A DNA stretch of 64,000 nt, taken from Bilabrum cf. latius (lineage: Eukaryota > Bigyra: Bicosoecida > Bigyra > Bicosoecida). The notes below the pieces were generated by a model. That model saw only the letters and a program-made list of their open reading frames with translations. It was not told where the DNA came from and searched no databases. Shown here piece after piece: positions 1 to 11,756 of this stretch. The DNA lies in the NCBI GenBank assembly GCA_965178125.1, contig OZ237737.1, positions 1,666,238-1,730,237 on the forward strand. Reading direction: 5' to 3'. Both the position numbers and the translations under genes were made by a program. The number at the start of each line of letters is the position of its first letter. Positions within the stretch are counted from its first letter, which is position 1.

Positions 1-1782
1 GCGTTCGACCTTGTGCACGAGTTTCTGTCTGAAGTTATTTGTGGCGGCGCATCAGACTCTCTTCTGCTCGTCGGGCCTCGAGGCAGCGGCAAGACGGCCG
101 TCCTAGAGTGCGCGCTCCGAGCAGTTGCCGACGAGGCGAGCAGACGTGGATCCAGCGCCCAGCAGCCCGCGGCAGCTGGGTCGGAAGGACCCCTGCAGGT
201 CGTTCGTCTGCACGGAAGCACAGTCGGCGACGATGCGTCCGCAGTGCGGGAGATTTCTCGCCAGCTGGCCCTGGACCAGGAGGTAGAGGCCGCCGGGCTG
301 CAGGCCCAGGCCCATTCCGAGGGCTCCTCGGGGGAGCGTGGATCCGCCACTGGGGCAGCCTCACGGGGACCGGGAGCAGCTCGGCGGCAGCTGTACGAGC
401 AGTACGTCGAGTTCGTGGTGGGGGCTCTGCGGGACGGGAGGCGCGGGGGGCGGCCGGTGCTGCTGGTGATCGACGAGTTCGACGTGTTCGCGAGGGGCTC
501 GAGGCAGACGCTGCTGTACACGCTGCTGGACCTGACGCAGTCGCACTCGGCTCAGTTCGGGATCATCGGCGTATCGGCTCGGCTGGACGTGGTGGAGCTG
601 CTGGAGAAGCGGCTGCGGTCCCGGTTCTCCCACCGGCGCGTGTTCCTCGGCCCCCCTGGATCGGAGGAGGAGTGCCTGCAGCTGGCAGCGCAGGGGCTGG
701 GCTTGCATGTGCTGGAGGAGGATGGGTCCACGTCACAGGGCGAGGAGGAGGGCGAGGAGGAGGGTCGAAGCAAGCGCAGGCGCGCTGGGGCGGCCGGCCC
801 TGGCCCAACCTGCGTTGCGGGGGTGGACTGGCCTGCGTTTGCCAGCCGCCACAACACGCAAGTGGCTCAGGCGCTGGGGAACAGATAGGTGCAGGATTTC
901 CTGCGGCGCTGCTACCGGCTGGGCAGATCGAGGGGCTGGATATGGAGGTGGCTGCGGGTGGCAGTGGCGGAGGGGGCGAGGGCTTGCCGGGAGGAGGAGA
1001 GGAGGAGGGGGCGGGGACAAGGACAAGGGCGAGGGGGGAGTGGGGGGGACAGCGGGGCCTCGGCATTACAGAGGGCAACTAGCAGCAGCAAGGCTAGCAG
1101 TAGCAGCAGCAGTAGCAGTAGCAGTAGTAGCAGTAGCAGTAGCAGTAGCAGTAGCAGCAGCAGCAGCAGCAATAGTCCTGCTGATCAAGCCGGCAGTGAT
1201 GACCAAGCCCTTGTGACGAGTGCGGTCCTTCTCCGAGCCGCGGAGCAGTGCTGCCAGGACCCGCGACTGCTGCTGGCCAGCTCGGCACCCATGGGATCCG
1301 CCATGCTGCTGCTGGCCATGGCACGGGTGGAGGACTCGCTGGAGGCCGGGGCCACGTACACGCTGGCTCGCGCGCATCACGAGTACCTCGCGTTCGCGGG
1401 GCGGGAGGGGGCCAGCTCGCGGCCCATCGGCATGTCCCTGGCCGTGCGCGAGCTCGCGCGGCTGCTGGAGCAGGGTCTCATTGAGACGGTGGGTGCAGCG
1501 GCGCACGTGGCTGCCACCGGTGTGGTCCCCCTCGAGGGGGGTGGGGCGGGCGTGGCGGGGACTGGCAAGGGGGGTGCAGGCAAGGGCAAGGGCAAGGGCA
1601 AGGCGGGGGCTGGCGCGGGGAGGACCAGGATGATGGGTGCTTCGGATGCGGCGGCCGTGCCTCTGGAGCTGCAGCCGCTTCGGCTGGCCGTGGAGCCAGT
1701 GGCCCTCCGCGCTTTGGTGAGGGACGGGCGGCTGCCGCTGCCCTCGGATGCGAAGAACTGGGCTCTCGGTGGGGGATACTGA
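1..1782 (+). CDS. ORC4: Origin recognition complex subunit 4 (5' partial)
   Basis: AAA+ subunit of the origin recognition complex, which marks replication origins in the nucleus. The frame is open from base 1, so the N-terminus lies outside the window. Visible motifs are a Walker A (GPRGSGKT, about residues 25-32), a Walker B (LLVIDEFD) followed by a sensor-1 type GVSARLD as in ORC4, and an arginine-rich RSRFSHRRVF segment. An in-frame TAG at 886-888 sits between ALGNR and VQDFLRRCY, inside the winged-helix region, so it must be sense; the gene ends at TGA 1780-1782. A serine-rich insert encoded by AGC/AGT repeats follows at 1081-1170, and a Gly/Lys-rich insert near 1560-1620. The ORC4 call is firm. 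The inserts and their effect on length are unusual but fit other low-complexity inserts in this window. Confidence 0.9.
1081..1170 (+). repeat. AGC/AGT serine-coding microsatellite inside ORC4
   Basis: Imperfect AGC/AGT triplets encode a run of about 28 serines inside the ORC4 reading frame. The interruptions AGC/AGT are synonymous, so the protein run is purer than the DNA run. Confidence 0.85.
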
Positions 1783-2188
1783 TTAGATAAATCCGGTTCC
1801 GAACGACGCCGGGTCTCCGTTTCAGGCGCGAGTAGCTTTGAGGCTCGAATACCAGCGTGTTTAATTTCGTGTGATGCGTAGTGAATCTCGGAAGCCATAA
1901 CCGCCTTGGATCGCTTGAGGACCAAATCATTGCTGGGCGCAAATCACGCACAAACTCGCCGGGCAAAGCGCATCGCAGCAGTCGCCCCAACCCGCCCGTG
2001 AATCGTCCCTCGGGACCCCCGGCAGCCGAGAAAACAGCCGGGACCGGGGCCGAGACGAGCGTCATGGAGCGGGAAGGGACCGTGAGACAGCTGGGTGGGC
2101 GCATTGGCCACATGCTCGTTTGCTTGCTAGCAGTACGTCAGCACCAACATGCAGATACTGCCCGCAGGAGGGCACTCCCAGCCCCCGC
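1783..2188. other. Convergent intergenic spacer
   Basis: About 400 bp between the 3' ends of ORC4 (plus) and the secreted-protein gene (minus). I see no open frame, RNA gene or repeat that I can support; both 3' UTRs should lie here. Confidence 0.6.
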
Positions 2189-3184
2189 TCAATTCCTGAA
2201 GTGGATGATCTGGTGCGAGGGCGAGAGCACCTCGGTGTGTTCCTGGCACTGGAGCTTCTCGGCGGGCTGCGGGTTGACCTGCCACTTGGGCTGCACGGAC
2301 TGCCCCTGTCCCTCCAGGATCATCTTGGTGAACTCGCAGGGCTTCTCGGGGTACGTGGAGCACCCGTTGCACCCGTAGCACTCGAGGGTCGTGTAGGCCC
2401 ACGGCTGCTTGGCCAGCCGGGGGTTGGCCGCCTGCTGGGTGGTGGTGGCTCCCGTCTGCCGAGAGGTGGACACAACGGCCCAGCTCTCGGGCCCTGTCCG
2501 GGTCATGTTCCCGAAGATGACGTCCCCGGGCTGCGCCCCGATGGGCTCAGAGGCGAGGGCTCCCGCCTTGAGCGTGACGTACCACGACCGCACGGCCCAG
2601 CCGGACTGGCCGAACCCGGATGGGTACTGCAGCACTGGCTGAATGATATCGAAATCAGCCTATGGCTCAGGATCGACCTTTGGGATCCAGTCGACGTTCT
2701 GGAGGCCGGTGAACAGGTAAAGAACCTGAGGATCGGCAGAGGGCGCGTCCGGCACGCTGAAGTAGCCTGTGAAAATGTCGAACGTATCGGGGCTCTCCGT
2801 CTTATACGCAGTGTACTGCTCCCAGCCATCATAATCCTGCGAAAAAATCCAATCATACAAAGGAGCTACACATGGGAGGGCAGCAGCAATGTGATGACGC
2901 ACTGGAACTGATCATCGAAATCTGTGGCTCACTGCCGGCAGCCCGCCAAGCATTGGGATCCCGCCGAGGGATGGCGCGCAATGCGGGTACTCGAATTGGG
3001 TGCCATTAGGGAAGGTCAAACGGATGGTAGACTCCAGCTCTTCCACGTTCGTTCCGCTTGGGATCTCGCGAACGCAATCTTTGCGAACGAGGCCGACCCG
3101 AGGGACAGGCACGTGAGTCTCTGCGAACCGGGAAGCAGCTGCCAATGCACCGAGTGCGGCAACAATAGAGGTAAACGTGCGCAT
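2189..3184 (-). CDS. Conserved secreted protein of unknown function
   Basis: Two exons, 3184-2933 and 2836-2189, with a 96-nt GT-AG intron (donor GTGAGC, acceptor TTTTTTCGCAG) joining in phase 0; 299 residues, ending in TGA. The N-terminus (MRTFTSIVAALGALAAASRF) is a signal peptide, so the protein should be secreted. The mature part has a Trp/Tyr-rich core (DYDGWEQYTAY, VLYLFTGLQNVDWIPKVDP, QPWAYTTLECYGCNGC) with clustered cysteines that suggests a globular extracellular domain. One TAG (2660-2662) falls between DPEP and ADFDIIQPVL. I recognise the pattern as a conserved eukaryotic secreted family but cannot name it; a distant carbohydrate-binding or neprosin-like role is only a guess. It is divergent from the fucosidase gene, 149 bp apart. 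Confidence 0.75.
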
Positions 3185-3333
3185 GCTGCGATGGATTGTG
3201 GTGTAGTGCGCAGAGCAGCGCGCGGCAGTGCAAATATTGGATTCGGATCCTCCCGGCGGGCAGTCCGACTCTTTCGTAGGTTCACAAGCGTCGCTTTTCA
3301 CAAGGCTCGATAGCAATCAAGCGAATTCTTGCC

Positions 3334-4830
3334 ATGATGATTCTTCTCAATGTGGCAGCACTGGCGGCTGCTGGCTTGCTTACAAGCGCCAAGGCTGCGT
3401 TCGATCCGCCGATCCCGAGCAAGCAGCAGTTAAAGTGGATGGATTGGGAAGTAGGAGCCATGATAACCTACTCGATGCAAACGTACAGTCACAGTATGAA
3501 GCAGGGCGACGTCGTCCCTGCAACTCGGTTCACGCCCGTGCAGACGGCCTTCACAGATACTTGGGTCGATGCCGCACGTTCGTTCGGGGCCAAGTACGCG
3601 GTTGCAGTGTTTGACCATTTCAGTGGCTTCGTCGGGTGGCCCACCAATGTTTCTGGGTACGAGTACGGCGTTCGACAGGCGACAGGCTGGCGCGGCGGGA
3701 ATGGGGATTACGTTGCAGACTTCATTTAGAGTTGCCAGGCGGGGGGAATCGCTCCCGGAGCGTACTACAGCCTCCACAACAACTGGTACATGGACGTGGA
3801 GAGTTTCCACACCAAAGATCCTTCCAAGCAGCAGGCCTACAACGCGATCGTGATGCAGCATGTCCGGGAGCTCTTCGACCCGGCTGGCCCGTACGGCGCG
3901 CATTGGGAGGAGGTCTGGTTCGACGCGGGCATCGGGGCCACAGAGTACAACGACACTGCGCCGGTGGGGCCGCTGGTGGACCAGCTGCAGCCGGATTCCA
4001 TCCTGCACTCGACCTCGCCCTACGCCTCCCGCAACGGCGTGCGCTGGGTGGGAAACGAGAACGCGATCACCCCGCTGCCCAACTGGCTCTCGGTGCAGGA
4101 CGCGGCGCAGTGCGGGCAGTCCACGCTGGGCGTCCCGCAGGGCACAGTGTTCTGCCCTCCGTCCTGCGACACCGTGCTGCGGGAGCACTACTGGTTCTGG
4201 AAGAACGGCACCGCGGGTACCATCAAGTCCACGCGGGAGCTCGTGGGCGAGTACGTCTCATCGGTGGGCAGGGGCTGCACTCTCATCATGAACATCAACC
4301 CGGACCCCACGGGGACGGTGCCCGCCGCTGACGTGCAGGCATACGAGGCCTTTGGACGGGCCGTGCAGCTGCTCTTCGGCCCCCAGTCCCGTGTGCAGCA
4401 GTGGGACAGCCCAGCCCTCTCCCCGCAGCCATGGGCGGGCGGGCTGCTCGGCGTGGAGCTGGCCGTGCAGGGTGGGGGAAGCGGTGCGCTCACCAACGCG
4501 TCCATCGTGCTGCAGGAGGACCTTGGAATGTTCGGGCAGCGCGTGGCTGAGGTGAATGTCAGCGTGCTGGTCTAGCAGCACAAGCAGCAGCAGCGCCAGC
4601 ACGAGGCTGCTGCAGGGCACACGGAGGGCCAGCAGTGGTAGAGCTGGTCGCAGACGAGCACCATCGCGCACAAGCGGATCCTGCTCATGCCGCAGGCTAT
4701 GGGTGGGGCCGACGTGCAGGCCATTCGCGTGTCGATCAAGCCCGTCGAGGGTACCGCGGCGCCCGGTGCGCTGCGGAGCGTCTCGCTACAGAACCACAGC
4801 GGCGAGGATGCCCTGCGTGTGCTGCCGTGA
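3334..4830 (+). CDS. Secreted alpha-L-fucosidase, GH29 family
   Basis: Glycoside hydrolase that removes terminal L-fucose from glycans in the secretory pathway, lysosome or outside the cell. The 498-residue product begins with a signal peptide (MMILLNVAALAAAGLLTSAKA). GH29 features include WMDWEVGAMITYSMQTY near the N-terminus, AVAVFDHFSGF, a PGAYYSLHNNW strand and HWEEVWFDAG, whose Asp (about residue 197) is at the position of the family nucleophile. Three TAGs are in frame: 3727-3729 inside the barrel (DFI-TAG-SCQAGG), 4573-4575 and one near 4639 in a Gln-rich linker before a C-terminal beta domain (STIAHKRILLMPQ). Termination is TGA 4828-4830. The last codons lie in a 46-bp tandem repeat, so the C-terminus is probably recent. 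The general acid was not assigned. Confidence 0.87.
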
Positions 4831-4968
4831 GGACAGGGACCATTGCGGCGAGGATGCCCTGCGTGTGCTGCCGTGAGGACAGGGACCATTGCGGCGAGGA
4901 TGCCCTGCGTGTGCTGCCGTGAGGACAGGGACCATTGCGGCGAGGATGCCCTGCGTGTGCTGCCGTGA
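4801..4968 (+). repeat. 46-bp tandem repeat spanning the fucosidase stop codon
   Basis: Near-perfect direct repeat with starts at 4801, 4847, 4893 and 4939 (the last partial). Each unit carries the sequence for GEDALRVLP followed by TGA, so the array begins in the coding sequence and continues through the 3' UTR. The first TGA (4828-4830) ends the protein. Confidence 0.9.
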
Positions 4969-5126
4969 GCATCCTGTGGACAGGGACCGACCAACATGGT
5001 GGCTAGCAAGGCTGGTCTCGTTTGCTTATTGAATGAATGCTTGTTCAGTGTAGCTAGTTCCATCTTTTCGTCGCGCAGGTCATCCAAAGCCTGCTTCCTC
5101 TGTGCAAGTGGGTCACTGTATCCCGC

Positions 5127-6393
5127 TCATGTCCTGCCGTCTGAAGACTCGTCTTGGCTACTGCCCGCCGCATGACCCCCGCCGGCAGTGGGCTTGCTCC
5201 CCTGCCCTGCGTAGTCCTCCGGGGCCCCTTCCCTCCTCCCGATGGCGTCGTGTCTCATCTTCTTCCTCTGCGCCCGCACCTGGATCTTGAGCATCTCGAA
5301 GGCCAGCATGCTCACCCCGAACAGTGCCCCCACAACGACCATGCGGGGCACCAGCCCGGCCCACAGAGCCATGAAGCCCTCTGCCTTGGTCACCTTCTTA
5401 AAGCAGTCCACCAGGCCGTCGTACTTGGCCGCCTGCTTGCCCTGCACCCTCGTCTTGATCACGTCCATGGGTGTCACCAGCCCGCTGCCCAGCGAGCCCG
5501 CCACCGCGCCCGCCGTGAAGGTGGCCAGCACCTGCTGCGTGTTTGACAGCTCCGTCTGCCCCGCTGGCAGCTGCGCCTTGAACCTCTCCTGGATGGCCGC
5601 CGCCGTCATGGCGTACCCGGGGAACATGATGACGGAGAACGGTATGTCACGCAGCAGGGTGATGTGCACCCCGCGGTACAGCCCCGTGAGCCCCAGCTCC
5701 GACACAGCCTCTATGGTGGTGCCTGTGGCCGACTCCTGCATGTGAATCTTCGATACTTCCATAGGATTCGTCGCAATGCACTGCGCGAGCCCAGCACTCG
5801 CCCCCGCCAGCACCTGCTGCAGCACAGAGAGCTGCGACCCGTGCCCGGCCCGCTGGTTGCTGGCCGTCATCCAGTCCCTCATGATGTCGTTGACGCCGAG
5901 CTTGATGGCCTTCTCGGGGGTGACACCGATCAGGTTGGGGAACAGGCCCCGGTAGAACGCAGCGGCCCTGCCCTCGCTGTAGACCAGCCGGGCCACCTGC
6001 ATGGGACCCATGCCTGCAGGGGGCGGAGGCGAGGCGAGGCGAGGGGAGTTGGGGGGAGAGGTGAATGGAGGGGGGGGGGGGTTCGGTGGGGTGCCAGTGG
6101 GGCGGGGAGGAGCGGTTTCGGAGTGGGAGGGGGATGTAACAGGCAGGCACTTGTCAGTGGAACAGAGAGCCGAACGGCAGCCGCTCGCCCCCACGTATTG
6201 CTCGCCGCTCACCGGTGCCCATCATCCTCGTCTTGATCGTGTCCATCGGGAAAATCACGCTTGTGCCTATCACACCCGCGAGCCCCCCTACCACGATCTT
6301 GTACTGCCAAGCCACTGGTTCATCCCGAAGCTCCGACTTCTAACTCCCTGCCTCCGGGGCATCTTTCACTAGTGGCGCCGCTGGCTACACCAT
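5127..6393 (-). CDS. Mitochondrial carrier, glutamate/aspartate-glutamate type (SLC25)
   Basis: Inner-membrane solute carrier. Exons 6393-6213 and 6013-5127 are joined over a 199-nt intron (donor GTGAGC, acceptor CCTGCAG); 355 residues, TGA stop. Three carrier repeats are visible, with signature motifs PMDTIKTRM, PMEVSKIHM and PMDVIKTRV. The segment LFPNLIGVTPEKAIKLGVND is typical of mitochondrial glutamate and aspartate-glutamate carriers, but there is no EF-hand extension, so the short glutamate-carrier type (SLC25A18/22-like) fits best. The start ATG at 6393 is chosen because it precedes the first repeat in frame; two TAGs (codons 3 and about 16) lie in the short N-terminal leader. The C-terminal tail is charged and disordered. 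Family assignment is firm; substrate is inference. Confidence 0.87.
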
Positions 6394-6994
6394 AACGTGC
6401 AAAGAGTCGCGTGAAGTGCCACCGCACGCCAAATTGCAGCTGCAAGAGACTTATCCGATCTACGAGCAGCGGGCGAAAGAACTACACATACCAATACATT
6501 AGCATCGCTCAGTTGGTAGGGATGAAAATCACTGCCAGTGGGCAAACATTTCGGCCGCACCACCTCAAGAAGGGCGCGTATAACGCAGATGTCTGGAGGG
6601 AATTCAGGCCACCTTTTCGCCCGAAAATGATGTAAAAACAACGTAATCATGCATACATTGGGGGTGGGAGGACATCAACCTGAGAAGGCACCATATACAG
6701 CGCAAGCGGTTGTGGCCCAAGTCATCAGGCGCTTGAATGCACAAGAAATAAGCTTAACTGAGAGGAATCAGTAAGGCCGAGGCTACCTTACCAAAGTATA
6801 CGGATAAAAGCAGGCGAAAATTCGAATAAAACTGGAAAATGCACCCGAAATTGCCCACAGATCACTCCCCGCGAGTTCACTTCGGCACATGCAGCGCATT
6901 GTAGCGCACGCACTCATCCGTTCGGCATCGTCATTCAATCCTGTGCACCACCCCAAATCAGCGGATCAGCACCCGCGTCACTAAGCATACCACA
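6394..6994. other. Divergent intergenic region
   Basis: About 600 bp between the start codons of the carrier gene (minus) and the small proline-rich protein gene (plus). It is AT-richer than the flanking genes and presumably holds both promoters. I see no supported coding frame, TATA element or RNA gene. Confidence 0.5.
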
Positions 6995-7483
6995 ATGTCT
7001 AGTATTTCAGCATCCTAGAGGCTTGCTCGAGGGACCAGAACCAACACCGTTAAGAGTTATTTTGGTGCGCTGGACGACCCGCGAATCGCAGATGAGGGGG
7101 CCGATGTAAAACCGAAGCCGTACAAACGATCGGTAGGAGCGTATGCCGCGGATGCATTGCAGCATGGCGAGCTCATGCCCCCGAAGCCGGCGCCAGAGCC
7201 GGAAGAGGTCCCACCACCGGAGGAAGAGGACCCGAGGGCGGGCTTGCCGCCACCGTCAATGACGACTTCTCAGTCCGCGAAGGAATACATCGAGGCAATG
7301 AAGAAGCACACAGCTGTTTCATATGACCCAGAGGATCGCTTCAGCGAGCCGCCAACCTCAAGCATGGTGACGGGCTGGGGCGCGCGCAAGGCCCCGCGCG
7401 AGCGCTGTCGGCACCCAAAGGTGATCTCAGAGGTGGCCAAGGCGCATGCTTAGCTCATGGCCATGCACTCCCAGCACAGCTGA
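6995..7483 (+). CDS. Small conserved-looking proline/charge-rich protein, unknown
   Basis: A single-exon frame from ATG 6995 to TGA 7481-7483 (162 residues) that is only visible if two TAGs (codon 8 and 7451-7453) are sense. The sequence reads MSSISAS-TAG-RLARGTRTN, then a proline/glutamate block (PPKPAPEPEEVPPPEEED), then a folded-looking segment (SAKEYIEAMKKHTAVSY, TGWGARKAPRERCRHP). The lack of hydrophobic stretches rules out a membrane protein. The tail with GWGARKAPRE resembles short axonemal or microtubule-inner proteins in style, but I do not recognise the family. The gene lies between the carrier and KRI1 with 930 bp downstream. Confidence 0.6.
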
Positions 7484-8413
7484 GGGGGTGAGAGGTGGAT
7501 GCGCCCCCCTTTCCCTTTCCCCATCCCTATACGCTCGCTAGCACTTGCACTTGCAATGGCAATGGCATCGGATGCAGTCGCAGCAGTGGGCCACTGGCAA
7601 TGGCAGTAGGTCTGGGGGGGGAAGAGCGATCGTCCGCCCTTAGCCCTAGCCCTTCTACGATAGCTAGAGAAGACCACTGGTCTCTTGCCTTGAATCTGCC
7701 GGTAGTGCTAGTAGTGCTAGTGCATGGTGCGGGTGCGGCGTGGCGGGCCAGCCCTCAGTGCCGATGGACGCGGAAAGTTGGTGCTAGTAGTTTGCAGTGC
7801 AGTCCAAGCTCAGGTATGAAGGTAGTTGCAGGCACGTAAGGACAGCAGCCTGCAGCAGCTCACATATCTGCATGCGTGCACGGTGCATCTGGGCTTGCTT
7901 GCTGGCTAGCTGGTTGGCTGCCTTGCTTGCTCTTGCTGGCCGCACCAATCTAGGGTTGATTGCCTCTCGATCGGTCCGGATGGTATCGGCTCGGCCATGC
8001 ACCGCGGACAATGGGTTTGCGGGCATGCAGGTGCCAGTGGTCGCTGCGGTGAGCCGCCGCAGCATCGAGAAGAGCAGCGCGCACTGAGACGTTGCCGGTC
8101 GGTGCGTGCCGCCGGTGTCTCTTCGTGTATATCGTGCATGATTGCATTCGGAACCCATCGAAGATTCGCTCGTACTCATTTTCGAAGGTCAAGCGCGCCA
8201 CGAAAGGCAGCAAGCCACTCGCACCAGCTGCACCACTCCACCGCGCCTGCTGAGGGGCAGCCCCAGGGGCAACTCTGCTCAACGAACCTTGCGTACCGAA
8301 CGTTCTCCTTCGGGACAACTGCAACTTGGGGTGGTGCAGGCCAATTAGTCGACGAATCGCCGCACGTCTCACGGAATCTGGTAGAATTTTGTTGATCAAG
8401 TGGATTCTGTAGG
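7484..8413. other. Intergenic region upstream of KRI1
   Basis: About 930 bp with simple-sequence patches (for example GCTTGCTTGCTGGCTAGCTGG near 7890). Short frames occur on both strands but none has family features or continues through TAG into a longer protein. The last 100 bp should carry the KRI1 promoter. Confidence 0.5.
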
Positions 8414-11400
8414 ATGGCGTCAGAATCCAAGAGCCAGAATCTGTTTGATTCCGACAGCGAAAACGAGACCAAGGGGACAGGGCTGCGCATCAACCAGCGC
8501 TATGCTCGGCATTTCGACAAGAGCAGGCGAAGGATGGAGCTCGTCCGTGCCAGACACCTGGGTCTAGATGTGGACTCGCAGTCGTCCTCTGGCGAGGATG
8601 GCAGCGGCTCGTCCAGCGATTCGTCCCTCGATACGGAGGACGAGGAAATGGCCTACAGCAACCCGCTCACAGACATGAAGATTTTGAGGACCATTCAAGC
8701 GATCAGAAACAGAGACTAGCGAATCTACGACCCCAAGGTTGCGTGGTTCGACGGAGAGACCGATGCGCTGGGTCCGGGCGCCCTGCCGGCCGAGCGCGAA
8801 GGGGACGGCAGCGACGGCGACGAGCCGCTGGCCGCAGCGGGCCGGCGCAAGCGAGTGACGGCCCGGGATCTCGTGCGTGAGCAAGTGCTGAGCGCGGCTG
8901 CCGATGGCCGGGAAGACGCCTTTGCCTCGGACAGCGAGGGCGAGGGCGAGGGCGAAGACGAGGGCGGCAGCGGCAGCGGCCCCGCCCCCGGCGCTTCCTC
9001 TTCTTCCTCCGCGTCCAGCAGCGCCCCCGCCCCTCGCCGCGGCCTGCCCCGGCAGAGCGACATGGACGCCCTCGCCTACGACGAGGAGCAGCGGGCCATC
9101 CGCGCCGCCTTCTTGCAGTCGGCCGAGGACACGGCTCGGCTGGCGGCGGAGAGCGGGAGCCGCGCCAGGGAGGGGCCCCCGGAGCGGCGGAGGGAGGACG
9201 CGCCCGCGGCCACGGGGCCCAGCCAGGTGCGGTCGGTGGCGGCGGTGCCCCGCGCCGTCCTGGAGGCGGGTGGGAGGGACGTGGCCGACCTCGTGGGTGG
9301 GGGCTCGGCCGGGGCCGGGGCCGGGGCCGAGGACGACGGGGACGGGGCGAGGGACGGGCTGGGCGGGCTGCTGCGGCCCCGGCGCAAGTCGGCCAAGTCG
9401 CACCGGTCCGCCATGGCGCTGAGCGCCCAGCGGTGGCTGGAGTCGTCGCAGGGCAGGGAGGAGCTGAGGAGGCTGGGGTCGCAGGACCGGCGGCAGCTGG
9501 CGGCCTACCTGCAGGAGGGGCCCAGCGACGAGGGGGACGCCTTCTTGAGGGCCTTCCTGCTGGGCGGGGCCTGGCGCAAAGAGCAGCCGGGTCAGGCGGG
9601 AGGCCGTGGGTCAGGCGGTGGGGGCGCGTTCAGGGGCGGTGGGCGCGCGGGCGAGCCGGGGGTCGGGGGCGATGGTGATGCGGACGAGGACGAGGACAAG
9701 GACGAGGACGAGGAAGACGACGGAGGGATGGAGTCGTCCTCTCTGCTTCGCGCCAAGAACAAGAAGGCAAAGAGCCTGCAGGGGAAGCCCGGTGCCAGCA
9801 GGGCCAGCACGAGAGATCTGGTGGAGCGCGCGCGCCGTGGGGACGTCCCGAGCTACGACGAGATCGTGGCGGGCGTGCAGGTGAGGGACAGGGACGGCGG
9901 CAAGGGCAGCAAGGGCAGCCCTGGCGGCGAGAGCGAGCCGGAGGAATCGAAATAGGAGGAAGAGGAGGAGTTGGAGGAGGCGGGCGCGGGCAAGGGCAAG
10001 GGGGCCGGGTACGGCTCGGAGGAGGAGGCGGACGAGCTGGCCCTGCGCGCGGCCGAGGCCTTCGAGCGGCGGCACAACTTTCGGTTCGAAGAGGAAGGGG
10101 GCGCCCAGGTGGTGGGCCACCCGAGGGACATCGAGGACACACTGCGGCGGAGGGACGAGCGGCGCAAGAAGGAGAGGGAGGCCAGGAGGGAGCGGAAGAG
10201 GGAGGCCAAGCGGCGGGCCGAGGAGGAGCACCGGCGCATCGTCTCCTTGAAGCGACAGGAGATGGGCGACAAGTACCGGGAGATCGCCGAGATGGCGGGC
10301 GGCTCTCTCACGGTGGAGCAGGTGGCGGCGCTGGCCGACCTCGAGGGCGGGTTCGACCCGGCCAAGCACGACGCGATCATGGAGCGGCTGTTCGGGGAGG
10401 ACTACTACGGAGGCGAGGAGGAGGAGGCGGGGGAGGCCGGCTGGGAGGCGGGGCAGGGGACGCGGCCGTCCTGGGCCGGTGCCGGCATCGACGGGCTGGA
10501 CGAGTCGGGGCCCCTGGGGAGGGGGAAGGAGGACGACGCGGCCGTGGCGGAGGAGGCGCGGGCGGCGCTGGCGGGCGAGCGGGGGGAGGTCGAGGGCGAG
10601 GGCGAGGGCAAGGGTGAGGGCGAGGGCGAGGGCGAGGGCGAGGGCGAGGGCGAGGGCAGCAGCGTGGAGAAGAAGGAGGAGGAGAAGAAGAGCAAGAAGG
10701 AGAGGCGCGGCGGGAAGCTGGACCCCGCCACCGAGGCAGCCATCGAAGAGCTCGTGGACAGCCGCCCGGAGGTGCAGGCGCTGGGCTACGACGACTTCGG
10801 CCCGGACGGGAGCAAGCGCCGGTTCCGGTACCGGCCCGTGGCAGCGGACGACTACGGTCTGAGCGCGGCCGACATCCTCTTCTCGGACGACATGGACCTG
10901 AACAAGTACGTCTCGCTGAAGCGGCTGGCGCCCTTCCGCGAGAGGCCGTGGGTGGTGCCCGCCAGCAGGCAGCGCAAGGCGGTGCCCGAGCTGAGGAGGC
11001 GGGCCCTGGAGCGGATGGAGGAGGCCAGGCCCAGGTCTCGCAGGCGCGGCGGCAAGAAGAAGAAGAAGAGCTAGCAGGACTCGGAGGGGGGCCAGGAGGG
11101 CGAGCGCGGGGCGGACCACGGGGGTGGGACGCTGGGTCGCAAGCGCCCTCGGGCCGAGGTGGAAGCGGCTGCCGGGGAGCAGCTCGAGACGGGCCCGGCT
11201 GCCAGTGGCCACAGTGGGGACCACGGGGCAGCAGCCGGAGCAGAGTCCCGAGCTTCGGAGGGGCGGGACTCCAAGCGAGGCCGCGTAGAGTCCGAAGCTG
11301 GGCGGAACAGGAAGGACAAGAAAGACAAGAAGGGCAAGAAGGACAAGAAGGGCAAGAAGGGCAAGGAGTCCAGCATGCCGCCAGACTCGTCCTCCAGGAC

Positions 11401-11539
11401 GGCGGCGGGGATCAGCGGGAACAGGCTGGCCTCGTACGGACTGTCTTAGCGCGCGCTGAAAAGGGACGGTCGCGACCCCAGCAAAGACAAGAAGCGGAAG
11501 AAAGCTGGGAAGAAGAACAAGCTAGTTCCGGGGAATTGA
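8414..11539 (+). CDS. KRI1: KRI1-like ribosome biogenesis factor
   Basis: Nucleolar factor needed for 40S subunit assembly and pre-rRNA processing. A single exon of 1041 codons runs from ATG 8414 to TGA 11537-11539 and contains four in-frame TAGs (8717, 9953, 11072 and 11447). The first falls at IRNRD-TAG-RIYDPKVAWFD, inside the conserved Kri1 N-terminal region, so the conserved block would be split if TAG were a stop. Next come long acidic and Glu/Gly repeats, an EERRHNFRFEEE-type segment around residue 560 with a Lys/Arg helix, and the Kri1 C-terminal block (ALGYDDFGPDGSKRRFRYRPV, SAADILFSDDMDLNKYVSLKRLAPFRE). A Lys-rich tail (KDKKGKKDKK) follows. Ortholog assignment is firm; start choice rests on the first in-frame ATG. 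Confidence 0.9.
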
Positions 11540-11756
11540 ACCGTTCCGTAGCGCTCTGTTTTGATGCGAAGCCTAGATTTCCAATGAACTTGCACAGTAT
11601 TTTCTGTGTACTTGCAACTCTGCACGCAACCAAAGTCAAAAGGATGGATGATCAAGCAGGAGATGCACCAAATGGAAGCAATTCAGGAGCCGATCCCTCC
11701 GAATCGAGGTCTTGTAGTAGAGGCCCCATCATGGACCGCCCGGAGCAACTGCTCAC
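11540..11756. other. Short spacer with small ORF start
   Basis: Holds an ATG at 11644 opening a 43-codon frame (MDDQAGDAPNGSN...) that ends at TGA 11773, near the start of the duplicated block. It may be the first exon of a gene disrupted by the duplicated region, but I cannot connect it to a downstream exon. Confidence 0.3.

Noticed and set aside
2887-2935. Very short intron (25-31 nt) in the secreted-protein gene
   Set aside because: A 96-nt intron with a T-rich acceptor gives phase-0 joining and fits other introns.
6500-6575. tRNA-like A-box (GCTCAGTTGGTAG) near 6510
   Set aside because: No B-box or foldable acceptor and T arms within tRNA distance.
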